Positions 24,801 through 36,613 of a DNA stretch of 64,000 bases are shown here, in pieces (position 1 is the stretch's first letter; each line of letters begins with the position of its first letter). The translations under genes were made by a program, and so were the position numbers. The DNA is from Liolophura sinensis (lineage: Eukaryota; Mollusca; Polyplacophora; Chitonida; Chitonidae), in NCBI RefSeq assembly GCF_032854445.1, contig NC_088295.1:72444028-72508027 (forward strand), written 5' to 3'. The notes under the pieces were generated by a model. It did not search any database. It was given only the letters and a program-made list of their open reading frames with translations, and had not been told where the DNA came from.

Positions 24801-25133
24801 TTTCATGGTGCGATGAACGTGGTAAAAAGCGCTCCGTGCACCTGATCCCACGGAATTCCTTTGTTATAGAGATTCAGTATAGCCGTGAGTACTCGTTTTA
24901 CTTGTTTATGAGCATTTGTTTAACGTTGCCTTTTTTTACATGTAACTGATGCACGTCTACACTATACCGCAGCAACATGTATGTACCGTGTCCAAATCGT
25001 TCAAAGCGGTTTACCATATATATATATGCAGTACATGTATAGGCCTTCCGTGCACAAAATTGAAAAAAGACAGGACACACCTGTAGACTCCAAAAAAAAA
25101 AAAAAAACTTCAACTTTTTTTTCTATTATAACC

Positions 25134-25164
25134 TGGGACTAGTACAACTGTTATATTAGTCCCA
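25134..25164. repeat. Short hairpin repeat TGGGACTA...TTAGTCCCA, copy 1
   Basis: GGGACTAGTACAACTG followed by TTATATTAGTCCC forms a near-perfect hairpin of 29 bp. Related palindromes are at 31421-31455 and 32210-32240. Confidence 0.7.
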
Positions 25165-25325
25165 ATTATAACATAATACAGTGTCATACTCAACATTCAT
25201 GTGTTCTAATGCAATCTTTGTGTTAAATTAACAGAATATGTGTGCCATTTCACTGAATAATCTTCTGCAATAACAGACTGCAATCTAGCATCACTGAGAC
25301 TGATTTTCTGTTAAATTAAGTGCCC
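25160..25325 (-). mobile_element. MITE-like repeat, copy 2 (inverted relative to copy 1)
   Basis: Read on the minus strand it gives TTAATTTAACAGAAAATCAG, CAGTGATGCTAGA, CTGTTATTGCAG and ACACATATTCTGTTAA. These align in order with the copy at 24574. It abuts the 25134 hairpin. Confidence 0.45.
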
Positions 25326-25329
25326 CCCG

Positions 25330-26373
25330 CCTTTCAAGTAGTGGGGGCCGAAATATGGAGCCCACCTCCCTTCCCCCAAACTTCTTACGTGGCAGGTAGA
25401 ATTTGACCTTGCTGGGAAGGCAAAGTGTAGTGCATAGTGCCCCATTCTAAAATTTCAACTCTTCCACTTTTACTGTACTAAAATGAACAATAAAGACTAG
25501 ATCAGTATTTCTTAAAGTACTTACATGAATGATTCTTATAATATCTGCGTCTGATTAAATAGATAACGCTGTCCATACAATTTAGAGATAGGTTCTCTTT
25601 GATATGCACATATAAACTAAAGTAAGAAATTATTCAAAATTATGTTAAGAATTTTCTGACGATCAGGTCTCTTTACGCAGCAGTTCAAAGGTATAAATAG
25701 TGATAAAAATTTCGCTAAAGACGCTGTGGCTGGTATAGAAAAGGGGACTCGGAATCGTGGCTCCTATATTCGGGATGTTACTGTTCCAGGTGCCCTATAT
25801 TTGAATGGCTGAGAAATCGTCAATGACAATTTAAGGTCACGGAGCCTCCAGGGCCCGAGTGGCACCTGAGGCTGATTCGACAAAGACATTTCTGACTTAA
25901 ATCAAAATTTAAAATGTTTTCACAATGTTTAGTTTTCGACGATGAAGTTGAAATGGTGACACAATTTTCTTAAGATAACATTGATGATGTGGTCAAAATC
26001 TTAATTTACAGAGTTCAAAAATAAGCTCTAAAATCATGTTTTTCGTTTTTGAGTCCAAATGGGCTGTGAATCGGCCTCTGGACCCTATGAATAGCCTAAT
26101 GAATGTGTTGGGGTATAGATTTTTAAACTCGGAGCTCCGGGTTTTACTCTCCTGTATATCTGCACCAACCCCCACCCCGACCTCTCGCTTACCCACGACC
26201 GCTCTTAATTAGCTATATGCTATATATACACTTCACACTCCATCTCTCGGTGTCCCAAAATGGCTGAGATCTCCTCTACAGCAATCTATGACCTAGACAG
26301 TTCCTGGACCCCCCTCCCCTTATGTGATGAGCTGGGCCCTCCATTTTTAATTTCCTTCTGACGCCCCTGATTA
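25330..26373. other. Intergenic stretch
   Basis: No gene, RNA or repeat recognised. The 67-codon minus-strand frame at 25993-26196 shows no family features. Confidence 0.45.
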
Positions 26374-26432
26374 TGCTGGCCGCTGTCGTATAAGACAAAT
26401 ATTCTTGAGTACGGCGTAAACCACCAGTCAAA
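26374..26432 (+). mobile_element. SINE family 1, 3' end fragment
   Basis: TGCTGGCCGCTGTCGTATAAG, AATATTCTTGAGTACGGCGT and AAACCACCAGTCAAACC match the 3' half of the complete element at 36614, in the same orientation. Confidence 0.75.
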
Positions 26433-27050
26433 CCAGATAATTAGGCCATTTCTTTTTATACACAGTTCAATTTTTTATTAAAGAACCGGAATGTTAAACA
26501 TCCGCATTGTTTTTTGTGGTAAAACACGCATTACTACACGCATTGCATGCAAGCTCTCGCTGGCTTAACGGTTTAAAACGTCGATCTAGCTGAAACCAAG
26601 CATCTACAAATCAAACGAAATATGTTTAAAACTTGTCCATGTTTAAAGCGCATAGGGGAGCCAAAAATAACTCGTCGACAATTTGTTTACGGTAACCGGT
26701 TCTGATGTTTACCGATGTTAAATTAACCAGCTTACAAGCTAGTGTAGTGCTTATTATATCTCAAATTCAGATGGGATCGTAAGTTTGAGCTGAAACCTTC
26801 TAAAATCTTTTTGCCAGCTGAGAATCGCCAAATAAGAAAATTTCGTAAAATTAAACAACTCCAACTTCGATTCTTAACACCTATTTTCCCATTCAAGGGG
26901 GGTAACTCTCGCAGGCATATTTGACATGAACGCGAACCAGGAAGTTGAATTTGTAGTGGCGCGTACGACAGGGAATAGAAGGAAAGTTGATGGAGAAATG
27001 AGATAGTCATCGACCACAGCAGTTTTCTGACTAAACTTTCGTTACCAGAT

Positions 27051-28205
27051 ATGTTGAAGGCACCTGGACACATCAAGTGTATATTCTATAGTGAGTTCCA
27101 CCCAAAGAAAGGCCCTCGAATAACGTATCAGGTGCCCACGAATTATATCAGTAAAGAAGTGTTCGATGCTCTACACGTTTACATCATCACCAAACCCGAA
27201 TTGCAGACCCGGCTGATCACAACAAACGCACTGGGCCATACGATTGTGGGATGCCCAGTGTGTATCGATGGCGTCAAGTACAAACGCAATGCCCTGATAT
27301 TTAACCTCTGTCTGGTTTTTGATGTGGACACCCCGACTTCTAAATACGAAGTGGTGGTGAAAAAACTCTCCACTTATCTGACACAATTAGAGCTGGATAG
27401 AGGGTTCCTATCACAGGTAGACAGCAAGAAAATGTTACCGGACATGCTCCACATTATACGGGCAGAGCTGAATAGGAATGGATATTGCAGCATCTCAGTA
27501 AACGAGGTTGACACGATTCATCTTAAGGTGTCCCCTTACGTTACCCAGCTCCCCCAAATAGAAGACCAAGACGTTCCCCAGCTGCTACCAGAGTTCGAAA
27601 CTCTCAGTGCTCAGGATTGGGATCTCACAACACAACAAATCATTGGTTTTATAGATGGCTTTAATCACGTTGTACGGATTGCTTCGGAGGCGGGAGTTGA
27701 ATCGAACCTGGTGAAAGCCTGTGTGCAGAATTTGCTGCACTACAAAGTAGTAAAACTGACAAGTAGTTTTCAGTACTCTAATGTGTACACAACTACACCT
27801 AGACTAGCGGACCTGTCCGGAGACAAAAACCTGCAGGAGAAGTGCATTAAGTTTGTGACAAATCATGGGTGTTCAGTGCCCACATTCCGAGACGTGTTCA
27901 TGTTTTACTGCAGTTTTACCCCGGGGACGACTGTCAGGGACCTGTGTGTAAGGTATAACCCCTCCGGGCTTCGCATAGACGAGAAGAAACTGGTTCAGTA
28001 TGGACTGATGAAAGGATACATTAGGCGATTGTACAAGTACCCAATTAAACTGCTAGACGCTGAGTACACCAAGGGGAAACAACTCTACGAATTTTGCAAT
28101 GGTTGTCATAATTATGACGAAATATGCTGTAAAACAGGCTTAAGTACTCAGGAACTGGAAGAGAAGTTGGAGAAAGACCCAAACATAGTTATTATATGGA
28201 AATAA
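27051..28205 (+). CDS. NPRL2: NPRL2, GATOR1 complex subunit, intronless coding region, 384 aa
   Basis: Nitrogen permease regulator-like 2 is the GATOR1 subunit that, with NPRL3 and DEPDC5, restrains TORC1 at the lysosome when amino acids are scarce by stimulating GTP hydrolysis on RagA/B. The whole protein lies in one frame. It has an N-terminal longin domain (CIFYSEFHPKKGPRITYQVP, residues 10-29; YIITKPELQTRLIT), then GCPVCIDGVKYKRNALIFNL, the middle WDLTTQQIIGFIDGF, and the C-terminal CHNYDEICCKTGLS and KDPNIVIIWK. Length matches the family (380 aa in human). Arg79 aligns with the human Nprl2 arginine finger, Arg78, so GAP function is probably retained. No stop or frameshift is present. An acceptor-like TTACCAG ends two bases before the ATG, so a noncoding 5' exon is possible. 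Vertebrate NPRL2 genes have many introns. The copy is either a lineage-specific intron loss or a retrocopy. Confidence 0.95.
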   Translation: MLKAPGHIKCIFYSEFHPKKGPRITYQVPTNYISKEVFDALHVYIITKPELQTRLITTNALGHTIVGCPVCIDGVKYKRNALIFNLCLVFDVDTPTSKYEVVVKKLSTYLTQLELDRGFLSQVDSKKMLPDMLHIIRAELNRNGYCSISVNEVDTIHLKVSPYVTQLPQIEDQDVPQLLPEFETLSAQDWDLTTQQIIGFIDGFNHVVRIASEAGVESNLVKACVQNLLHYKVVKLTSSFQYSNVYTTTPRLADLSGDKNLQEKCIKFVTNHGCSVPTFRDVFMFYCSFTPGTTVRDLCVRYNPSGLRIDEKKLVQYGLMKGYIRRLYKYPIKLLDAEYTKGKQLYEFCNGCHNYDEICCKTGLSTQELEEKLEKDPNIVIIWK

Positions 28206-28206
28206 A
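28201..28206 (+). terminator. AATAAA overlapping the NPRL2 stop codon
   Basis: The hexamer AATAAA contains the TAA stop (28203-28205). If used, it would give an almost absent 3' UTR. The next AATAAA I see is at 28863-28868 and is the likelier poly(A) signal. Confidence 0.35.
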
Positions 28207-28326
28207 GACCCTAGAAGTCATCGGTTTTGATCGGTGCAAATATTAACAGTCGCCACATTTGGCTAATATTGAAATATTGAAATATTGCCGCTAAAGGAAC
28301 AATGACCTAAGGAAATCTCACAACAG

Positions 28327-28327
<1 letters not shown>

Positions 28328-28373
<46 letters not shown>
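28328..28373. repeat. (AT)n microsatellite
   Basis: About 46 bases of uninterrupted AT dinucleotides, 120 bp past the NPRL2 stop. Confidence 0.95.
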
Positions 28374-28374
<1 letters not shown>

Positions 28375-29415
28375 CACCTCGTTCATTTTTTTTTGAACAA
28401 GTTAATGAGTGTGCCAATCAAAAAAGGTGTTGTTTATTGCACATTTCCTATGTGATGAGGTCAATATAATACATGTGCTTCAGTCATACAGCTTTCCAGA
28501 AAACAATATTGTTATGCATTCCATCTGTTCAAATTTTAGTGATAATGTATTATTCCATATAGAGCTTGGAGTTCCACTTTGATGCACTTTGTCTTAAATT
28601 GTTTTATTGGTACCTGGTTTACATCACGTTTTTGTTGTACATTTCATATTTATTGGAGACATTGTGCAATGCTTTATATTTTAATTGTTTACTATTTACC
28701 AGTGTTGTTAGATCAATTTTTTTTAAAGATGAAAATGTGTATGTACTTTACTTTGATTTTGTATTCACTATTTTTGGGTGTGTCAGTTATAAAGGAACGA
28801 TAATATATGGAAAACAAATATCTTATATCTGGAGCATTAGGTTAAAGCTGCAGCATCTGTGAAATAAAGCAACATTATTTAAAGGTACATATGAAAACCT
28901 GCTTTACACAAAATCAAGTTCCAATTCACCAACGTGTTGTTTATATTTATCGCTACAGGTGGCGGATTTCTGTTGTATTTATTTTATACACAGAATCGTT
29001 TCAATTCACCAAGGAAGGAATGAGTGAGGCACATTATCATGACCATCTGTGTGTTCATGCCTTCTATATCCTGCTGATTAGCACAATATCTTCAGGCCAT
29101 ATCGAAGACACAATAGCGTAGATTCAACCGAAAACTTTACGTATACGTAATTTGGCGAGGCTTTGGAATTTGGGCGTTTCATGTACACTTGACATGTCTT
29201 CTTTCGAAGATGTAAATTTCTTGAACACAGCAGTGAGGGTGGCAACGAGACCTTCCGGTCGGTTGGCTAAACCTGTGCCCAAGGACGTCGATTCAGTCTG
29301 CCATTAGTTAATTATGAAGTGCTTGCATAGTGAGGTGACGACGTGTGAGAGTGTTCTGCATTTGCGTTAACTCTGGGTAGCCACATCAGCTCCACTGCAT
29401 TTTATAGCTCACCAT
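28374..29415. other. NPRL2 downstream flank
   Basis: AT-rich sequence with no further gene recognised. It probably includes the NPRL2 3' UTR up to the AATAAA at 28863. Confidence 0.4.
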
Positions 29416-29475
29416 ATTTATTTATTTATTTGATGTTGGTGTTTTATGCTCTATGCTCGAGAATAAGTTACTTTG
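29416..29475 (-). mobile_element. SINE family 1 fragment
   Basis: (TTTA)n tail followed by TTGGTGTTTTATGCTCTATG and CTCGAGAATAAGTTACTTT, a diverged 3' end of the SINE. Confidence 0.55.
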
Positions 29476-31420
29476 ATTTCAGACCTGGTTCTAGATGTAC
29501 ATGCATATGTTATAGCTCTTTCTTTAAAAAAAAACTATAAATAACAAGATTTATATATTTTTTTTATCTCATAATTTGCCCGTGTCAGTGATGTAAATTT
29601 TCAGTAATCCACGCGTTATATAAATCACCCGAACTTTTGATTGGTCACCTGAACTTTCATCGAAAAGCTTATCCCGTGAAAAAGTACAACTTCATACCGG
29701 ATACTTCTATTGTTTGTTGCCATGGGGGGAGAAACCGGCTAGCAATCACTTACTGCACCGGGCAGCAGTTTCTTGGTACCAAAAGGTTAAGTTTTTTGGA
29801 CTCTAGATAGAGAAAAAAGTTATCTTCATGAAATGTGAAAAAAGGAAATGAAGTGCTTGACGACGTAAGCCTAAATAAGATACCGGTACTCACAAACGGT
29901 GAATCCGGGTTCAACCGTCAACTACAGCGGCATGCCTCGGTTTCAGATTTTCACGAAATTAAAAACCTACAAACTTAACTTTGTAGAGCACCAAAGAGTT
30001 GTCTAATGTGAATGAACTGGTCTGCAACTGGTGTACCTCAAGATTATTCTTATATCTAGGCCATTCTATTTGCCACATCGAACACGATAGTTGGTCTCAC
30101 TGTGACCCTTTGATTCAATGTCATTCTACCATCAAACAGTCCAAAACAGAACCAAAATTAAGCCCTTTGAAATATGGTAAACACTGTTTTGTTGCATACT
30201 CCAAGTTCCATGATGGCTAGATGGTTAGTAAGATTAGGAACTAAGTTAAAGCCTATATTTGAATATTTCATTCAGTATGATTTTCGAAATCACCGCTCCT
30301 CGCACCCTGGAAGTCATCGCACCACTTCATAGAGATATGACCTAGATTTAGGTCATAGTTTTTGAGCCAAATGTTTCCACAAATAGCAGTTATGAATGCT
30401 GATAGTGACCTTTCAATTTATTACACGTCACTAAAAAATGGGATGTACGGAGGCTCCCAAGAGGGAGCAAGAGCAAGAGGGAACTAAATGCGCAACGACG
30501 CTATAATAGCTTGAGGCGGGTGTGACATTCTTAGCGAGAACATATCACCACGAATGTCTGTCAAGGTCAACATCAATGAATGAAAGAAAAGCACGATACT
30601 CTTCAGCTTTTATCCTCGAGGAGACTGAAATACTGCCTATGAGGCAATCATTAACCACGCATTCATTCTTTCATTCTGCACATCCGGCCTCAGGACACCC
30701 TTTACCGGAATACTGTTGCTTGGCTCAAATATTTGACTGAGGTTACAATGTAATATCAAAGGAATTGAGGCATCTGGCATGAAGTTATTTATTAATTTGT
30801 CCTTAATTTTTTTTTATTTATTTTATTGTTTTGTAACCACATTTTCAAAATTTTTAGGTTGCGGAAACCATGGTCATGCCCGACGTAAACCACCAATCCT
30901 GGCTAAGTTGTGGGTATAAATTTTCATATGTATATGCATATTGTTGCACATGCTGCGTAAACGTGGTTTTCAAGCATTCCCAATGTTACTTACAGGCTGT
31001 ATATTTGTTAGGTATATATATGTACATATAATGAAATACTGGGTACAGCTTTCAAAGCTGACACCGGAAGTCAGAGTACACCCGGCTGTATTGACATGCG
31101 GAGCGAAGACGTGATATTTTTTTTTTTGACTCTGATGAATGTGCGTACCTGATAGTGTGAGGCTTACCTTAAGTACCGAGACAGTCCACAGGTGAATCTA
31201 GTGCACATAAGTTAATGAGTTTGACCTTTGCACAGGTGAAACTGTTTGGTGCTTTTGTTTTTGTCTTTGAGTGAATGCCTGGGTGCCTGGCTGTTCCTAT
31301 CTGTCCCAAATATAAATGCAACCATGTAGACGTTACCGTTACATCTGTTTAGGTGTACCCGTTAAGGAATCAATCCCAGACAACGGCGTTATTCACTGAA
31401 GACCGGTAACCATATTTAAC
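29476..31420. other. Intergenic stretch with one LINE-tail remnant
   Basis: No gene recognised. Around 30600-30675 the sequence GACTGAAATACTGCC, GGCAATCATTAACC and ATTCATTCTTTCATTC resembles the 3' terminus of the LINE family at 1-9.9 kb, weakly. Confidence 0.4.
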
Positions 31421-31455
31421 CTGGGACTAACATATTATGTATATATTAGTCCCAG
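31421..31455. repeat. Short hairpin repeat, copy 2
   Basis: CTGGGACTAA at one end and TTAGTCCCAG at the other are exact reverse complements, enclosing 15 AT-rich bases. Confidence 0.75.
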
Positions 31456-31600
31456 ATTTATCAAATAAGTATTTATGTCAAAAATTCAAACTCGGCTACA
31501 GTTAAAATGCTTTGTTCTGTAGAAAGTTCAAACTTAATATACACTGATTTAGCACTGCAGAGCAATGTGACAATCACAATTCGAGATCTTTCCTGTTCAC

Positions 31601-31740
31601 ATTTATTTGTTTATTTATTTATTTGATTGGTGTTTTACGCCGTACTCAAATATATTTCACTTATACGACGGCGGCCAGTATTATGGTGGGGGGAACCCAC
31701 GACCTTCCGCAGGTTGCTGACAGATCTTCCCACGTACTCC
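31601..31740 (-). mobile_element. SINE family 1 copy, headless
   Basis: (TTTA)n tail, GATTGGTGTTTTACGCCGT, ACGACGGCGGCCAGTATTAT, then CCTTCCGCAGGTTGCTGAC and CTTCCCACGTAC. It stops before the tRNA-like head. Confidence 0.85.
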
Positions 31741-32209
31741 CTGTTCTCAGTTTGGCTTTTTAAAAGTTACAATTGATGACCTTAGCCTTAAGTTGTTTGA
31801 TAAATAGGATCCCTGGGTGAGCTTGCATCACAAGATAAACTGGCTCGTTCAGGTTATGTATTTGTGTGGAGGTTAATATCATGCCCGCTTCCCTGTAACT
31901 GTATATGTACTTGTATCTTGGTAAAAGAACAGCATCCTGGTATAAGAACAATAAATATAAGCTGTGATGTATATCGACCTATATTTACATTAAGTATGTG
32001 CCTGTTAATTAGTGAGTGTGTAGCAACGGCTCTTCAACTTACTTGGTTGGCTACATTGCCTTACTAGAAAACGCCAATAACCGAATTAACTCCGTTCTTG
32101 TAACAGGACATATTGTTACACAAGCGTCCGTGTGGACACAAAGCGCATAAGTGTACCATGAGTGTAGACATTTGTTTGTCATGTGAACGTGTTAATTGTC
32201 CCTCATTCA

Positions 32210-32240
32210 TGGGACTAATACAACCGTTATATTAGTCCCA
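32210..32240. repeat. Short hairpin repeat, copy 3
   Basis: TGGGACTAATACAACC and GTTATATTAGTCCCA pair nearly end to end. The closest relative is the 25134 copy. Confidence 0.75.
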
Positions 32241-32519
32241 GTTCATTCTGAAGTATACCACCCCAAACATAACTGTTACTGGTACATTTAGATCGGTATT
32301 CCCGCGATAGTTTAAGTTATAGGCGAAACCATTAGACCTAACGTACAGTCTCGATAACTGGGGTAGAATTAGCTCTACGTCAGATTGTAGGTTTGTAGGC
32401 CATAAAAAACAAAACAATTCTGTCAAAAGTTTTAAACATTTACATGGCTTTATGAATCTTACTTACTCAAGCCTAAGTGTAATTGATGTCCTCTTTGCAA
32501 TTGCAAATGTTTAAGAAAG

Positions 32520-32630
<111 letters not shown>

Positions 32631-32756
32631 GAACATCTCTTCGTGTTTCTTCTAGAGGATTTTCCGGTCGGTGCAGGTATAAATTTTGTCCTGTTTCTCC
32701 ACCCGTAATCCCGATGTCCGTCAAACATATAAACAAATTATCTTCGATTACGATGT

Positions 32757-32860
32757 GTGGCCTCGGTGGCCGAGATAGTTAGATAGAGACTGAATTCAAG
32801 TCCAGTTCATGCTGTCTTCCTCATCGGCCGTGTGTGGGAAGGTCACTCAATAGATTTCGG
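32757..32860 (+). mobile_element. SINE family 1, tRNA-like head fragment
   Basis: GGCCTCGGTGGCCGAGATAG (A-box type) and GAATTCAAGTCCAGTTCATG (B-box type) followed by CGGCCGTGTGTGGGAAGGTC. The core and tail are missing. Confidence 0.7.
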
Positions 32861-33486
32861 ATTGTTGGGGGTTATTAAATGAAATCAGACATTTTTCTTT
32901 ATTTCAGCAAATGAATATTTTTGAAGATAATTTTCCCAGACTGATTTTCTTTTGTGAAAATATCGGTGTGGGGGGTTCTACAGTACAATTTCAACTCTTG
33001 AGAGACATTACATGTAAGACATACATATACATACAGGTATACAGTACACCCACAACAAATTTCTGTATTCATAACTTGTCTATATCCTGTTTGCACATAT
33101 TTCAGAAAATGTCGTCGTCATTCAAAGAAAGGACCAAATAGTCACCTCTTTAGCGCGTCCTGTCGTTTGGATCCGGGATCACGCTGATTTTTATCGAATA
33201 ACACAACAATATTATATGTTATACTATTTAGGGCCTCAGAAAATATGCAGGGTGTGTACATGGGCACTCATGGACGGGATGTGTATTACGGGTAATGCAT
33301 AAGTGTTACAAATGCAATGTTGGGAGTGTCATCTGTCCAGTTTAAACCAGTGTATTCATATAGACAATTATCATAAATGACTAATGTATAACAAAGCTTG
33401 CAGAGCGGATGTTTTCTCCACCAAGTTCAGCCGAATGTGTTGTGTTTTTTTTGTAAATACAATGTTAATGTTTTCAGTCTTCTGAA

Positions 33487-33692
33487 TTTATTTATTTATT
33501 TGATTGGTGTTTTACGCCGTACTCAAGAATATTTCACTTATGCGACGGCGGCCAGCGTTATGGTTGGAGGAAACCGGGCAGAGCCCGGGGGAAACCCACC
33601 GCCATCCGCAGGTTGTTGGCAGACCTTCCCACGTACGGCCGGAGAGGAAGCCAGCATGAGCTGGACTTGAACTCACAGCGACCGCACATTGT
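33487..33692 (-). mobile_element. SINE family 1 copy, nearly complete body
   Basis: (TTTA)n tail, GATTGGTGTTTTACGCCGT, GCGACGGCGGCCAGCGTTAT, AAACCGGGCAGAGCCCGGGG, GGCAGACCTTCCCACGTACG, GGAAGCCAGCATGAGCTGGA and TTGAACTCACAGCGACCGCA. Only the outer part of the tRNA head is missing. It contains an internal palindrome-like CCGGGCAGAGCCCGG. Confidence 0.9.
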
Positions 33693-34165
33693 TCTGAAAG
33701 AGTGGTTCTTGTTGCTTGTTTTCGTGTGTTTCAACCAAATATTTGCGGCCCAGTTGTTACCAGTGTATGTAGTTCAAAATATTTCCTCCCGCTCACTAAA
33801 TTTCAAATATTTGTATTTCTCGGTACTCTAACACTTGATTCTGAGAAATATTCTTTTTTTTTCTGTAGTTTTTATACGACACTTCCATGCACGATTGCTA
33901 CTATATATATACTGAAAACAGTTGAACAGAAAAGAAAGACGCTAAGCCCTTAAAGAACGACTGTGTTGATGACGTCATCATAAGTATATGGCTGATATAA
34001 AACAGTCTAGTATCCAGGGAGATAACCGCACCTCGTCAGTTGGCTGCCAAATCCCTTGACTTGAGGGCGCTTCCGGGCCAAGTGGAAACTGGAAGCGAGA
34101 GGTTGACGGCTTGCAGAAACTTTCGGCATCAAAGAAGCAAATAGAAATAGAACTACGAAACAGCG

Positions 34166-34218
34166 ATGCCGGAGTTCAAGCTGACATTTGGGGTTTATGA
34201 CGTCACTTCTGGTTTAAG
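34166..34218 (+). other. Possible first coding exon, MPEFKLTFGVYDVTSGLR
   Basis: ATG in good context (CAGCGATGCC), 17 codons and two bases, then a donor-like AAG/GTACTC. The upstream 150 bp is GC-richer, and TGACGTCA occurs at 33970 and inside the frame at 34198. I cannot find a following exon or name a family. Its end phase does not fit SLC34 exon 2. This may be a promoter-proximal exon or chance. Confidence 0.2.
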
Positions 34219-36613
34219 GTACTCTTTAATGCATTGAGATGCCAAACGGTGTTGCCTTATGATTTGTAAAGTAGATATGATCACAATAGGGATTCAGGTC
34301 GAAGTCATGAATGCCTAAAGGCTTCCAGAGTCCACCATTGACAAATATTAAGCAAAGTTTACATCATCAATTGTTTCGAAACTCCACACCAGTCAATTGT
34401 GACCATATTCAGCCGACTAAACGTGTCTGCACAAGTACACCCTGAATGACAAAACTGTCTAAATACGTAACAGACACCAGATAATGTCAACAAATACATT
34501 CTGGCCAGGTTACAAGCTGTTCCGAGGTTGCCCTGCTCCTACAAACAGCGGTATAGTTGGAAACAAAGCTCATTTGATGCTTGGAAACGTTCATGTAAAG
34601 TTAAGTATAAAATGCATATGTTTCTAAAACGTTAACCTTATACATTTAAATAGTTTCAGAAAAACTTTTGCAAACATTTTAAATTTTAAAGTTTAAACTC
34701 TGCAGGAGAAAGTTAATCTAAATTATAATGAGTTTGTTTTGGTGGTATGACATTTTCCCGACCGGTGGTTATAGAGTCAGAACGTGCTTGAGCCCAAGTC
34801 GTGATAAGGCGGCACAGGACGGAAGGATTAACCCAGAATTTTGACGGCGACCCTTACAACAGCAATTAGCCTAACAAAACATTAGGTGTATTGTGTCACA
34901 AAGGCAAAATAACAACTGCACACCACAGCTTTGGTGTCTATAGCTTAAGCCCCTTTCTTTACATCTCTACGTTCTGTATGTATTACTTAAACAGCATACA
35001 GCCTCTCACAATGCTCCAGATTCATGTTATACTGTATGTTTAAACTTGCATACCAATTGCATAATGCATCGTTACACACATTGCCAAAATGATAATGATA
35101 CATTTTTTGCACACTGATTACAACACCTTTGTGAATTTCCAAAACTATTTTTAGATATGGCTTTATATACACGTACAAGTGGATGTAACTTTTGTTCAAG
35201 TTTTTAAAACTTTTGTGGAAACAATTGTTTTTCATCCCATTGTATTCATGGAATCTGTGATTAATCTGAGATAGAACTCATGTATGGCTGATGTTATCAA
35301 CACATGTATTTGCTTGGATTTCACAACTGTTTGTTCTGTCAGTTTTCGCGCTATAGCCGCACATCACGAATTCATGTACCTGCGTATGCATTGCATCAAA
35401 GCATATTTCTCATTTTTAACATCATGTCCAACCCAATGAAAACCTGAACAGATTACGCATATAACAGGTGTCATTTTCATAGTAGGCTCCGCTGGAATGA
35501 ACAGTACACATGTATATAATATGTGATTTATAGAAATCAGCGTTTTACTACTTATTATGCACTGCTGTAGGGCTGTGTTTAAACACAAGATGTTAGCTTA
35601 ACCACGCACATCGTTAACTCATCATTAAAGTGTTACCTGCATTTTTACACCAATATATCATCCTATTTTAAGCTACTTAAAATACCAAAAAGAAAAGTAT
35701 CTGATGAAAATTAAAGCTAGCAGAATACATATGCATTAACTTTGATTTAAATGTGCTTCTTGTATAATCAGTTAATTCCGGCATAAATTAACTTACGTTA
35801 GAACAAGACTACAACATAGAGAATAAAACCAGAGCAGTGACGACATCGTGATAGTTGGCATATGGTCATATGTATTATCGGTGAAATCTGGTTTTTGTTT
35901 TGTTTGTTTTTTTTTGGTGTTTTTTTTTTTTTTCGTTGTTGTTGTTAATTTACGTCAATTAAAGTTTTATATCTGTTGTTCATGTATATGTTTAAAAATA
36001 GGAACATATACAGCCCCTAGCATCATGGCTGAAGCAGAATTAGATAATAGAAATGCGGTGGTGTTAATTGCAATTTATTAGACGACACTGGTACAGAATT
36101 ACTCAAAATCTATGCATCGAAATAAACATTCGTATACAAGCGGTCAAAGAATAAGTTGTTATCATATTCAACATACAAACACATTAAAACAATGCAAATG
36201 GACCGAGCCTTACTGTATGCTTAGTCCACCAGCAGAATCCTGGTTTATATAGTAATGGAACATTTCAGACATCACGATTCAACGTTTATGGACTAAGACT
36301 TGACTATGTCGTCATATGTTAATCCAAAATACAAATGTAGTCTGTATCCTGGCGGTGGCTCTATAGCAACACTTTCTCACGTAGCCACTTAGGAAGCAGT
36401 TTTTCGATGTCACACTTCGATTTTAGGTAGACGAGATCCAGCTGCGGCTTCCTGTCAATACAACAGCCTGTGATAGTGGGCGAACGTGAACGGCTGTTGA
36501 CAGGCGGCTGCGTATGTCGAAAACAACGGATCCATATCATATAGCCAAACAACTGGTCTGATATATGAAAATATAGATACCTTAATCTAATGTGCATCTT
36601 ATTCCATATAATC
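34219..36613. other. Intergenic stretch
   Basis: No gene recognised. It holds a T-rich run near 35907-35940. The open frames are short, unconvincing and on both strands. Confidence 0.45.
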
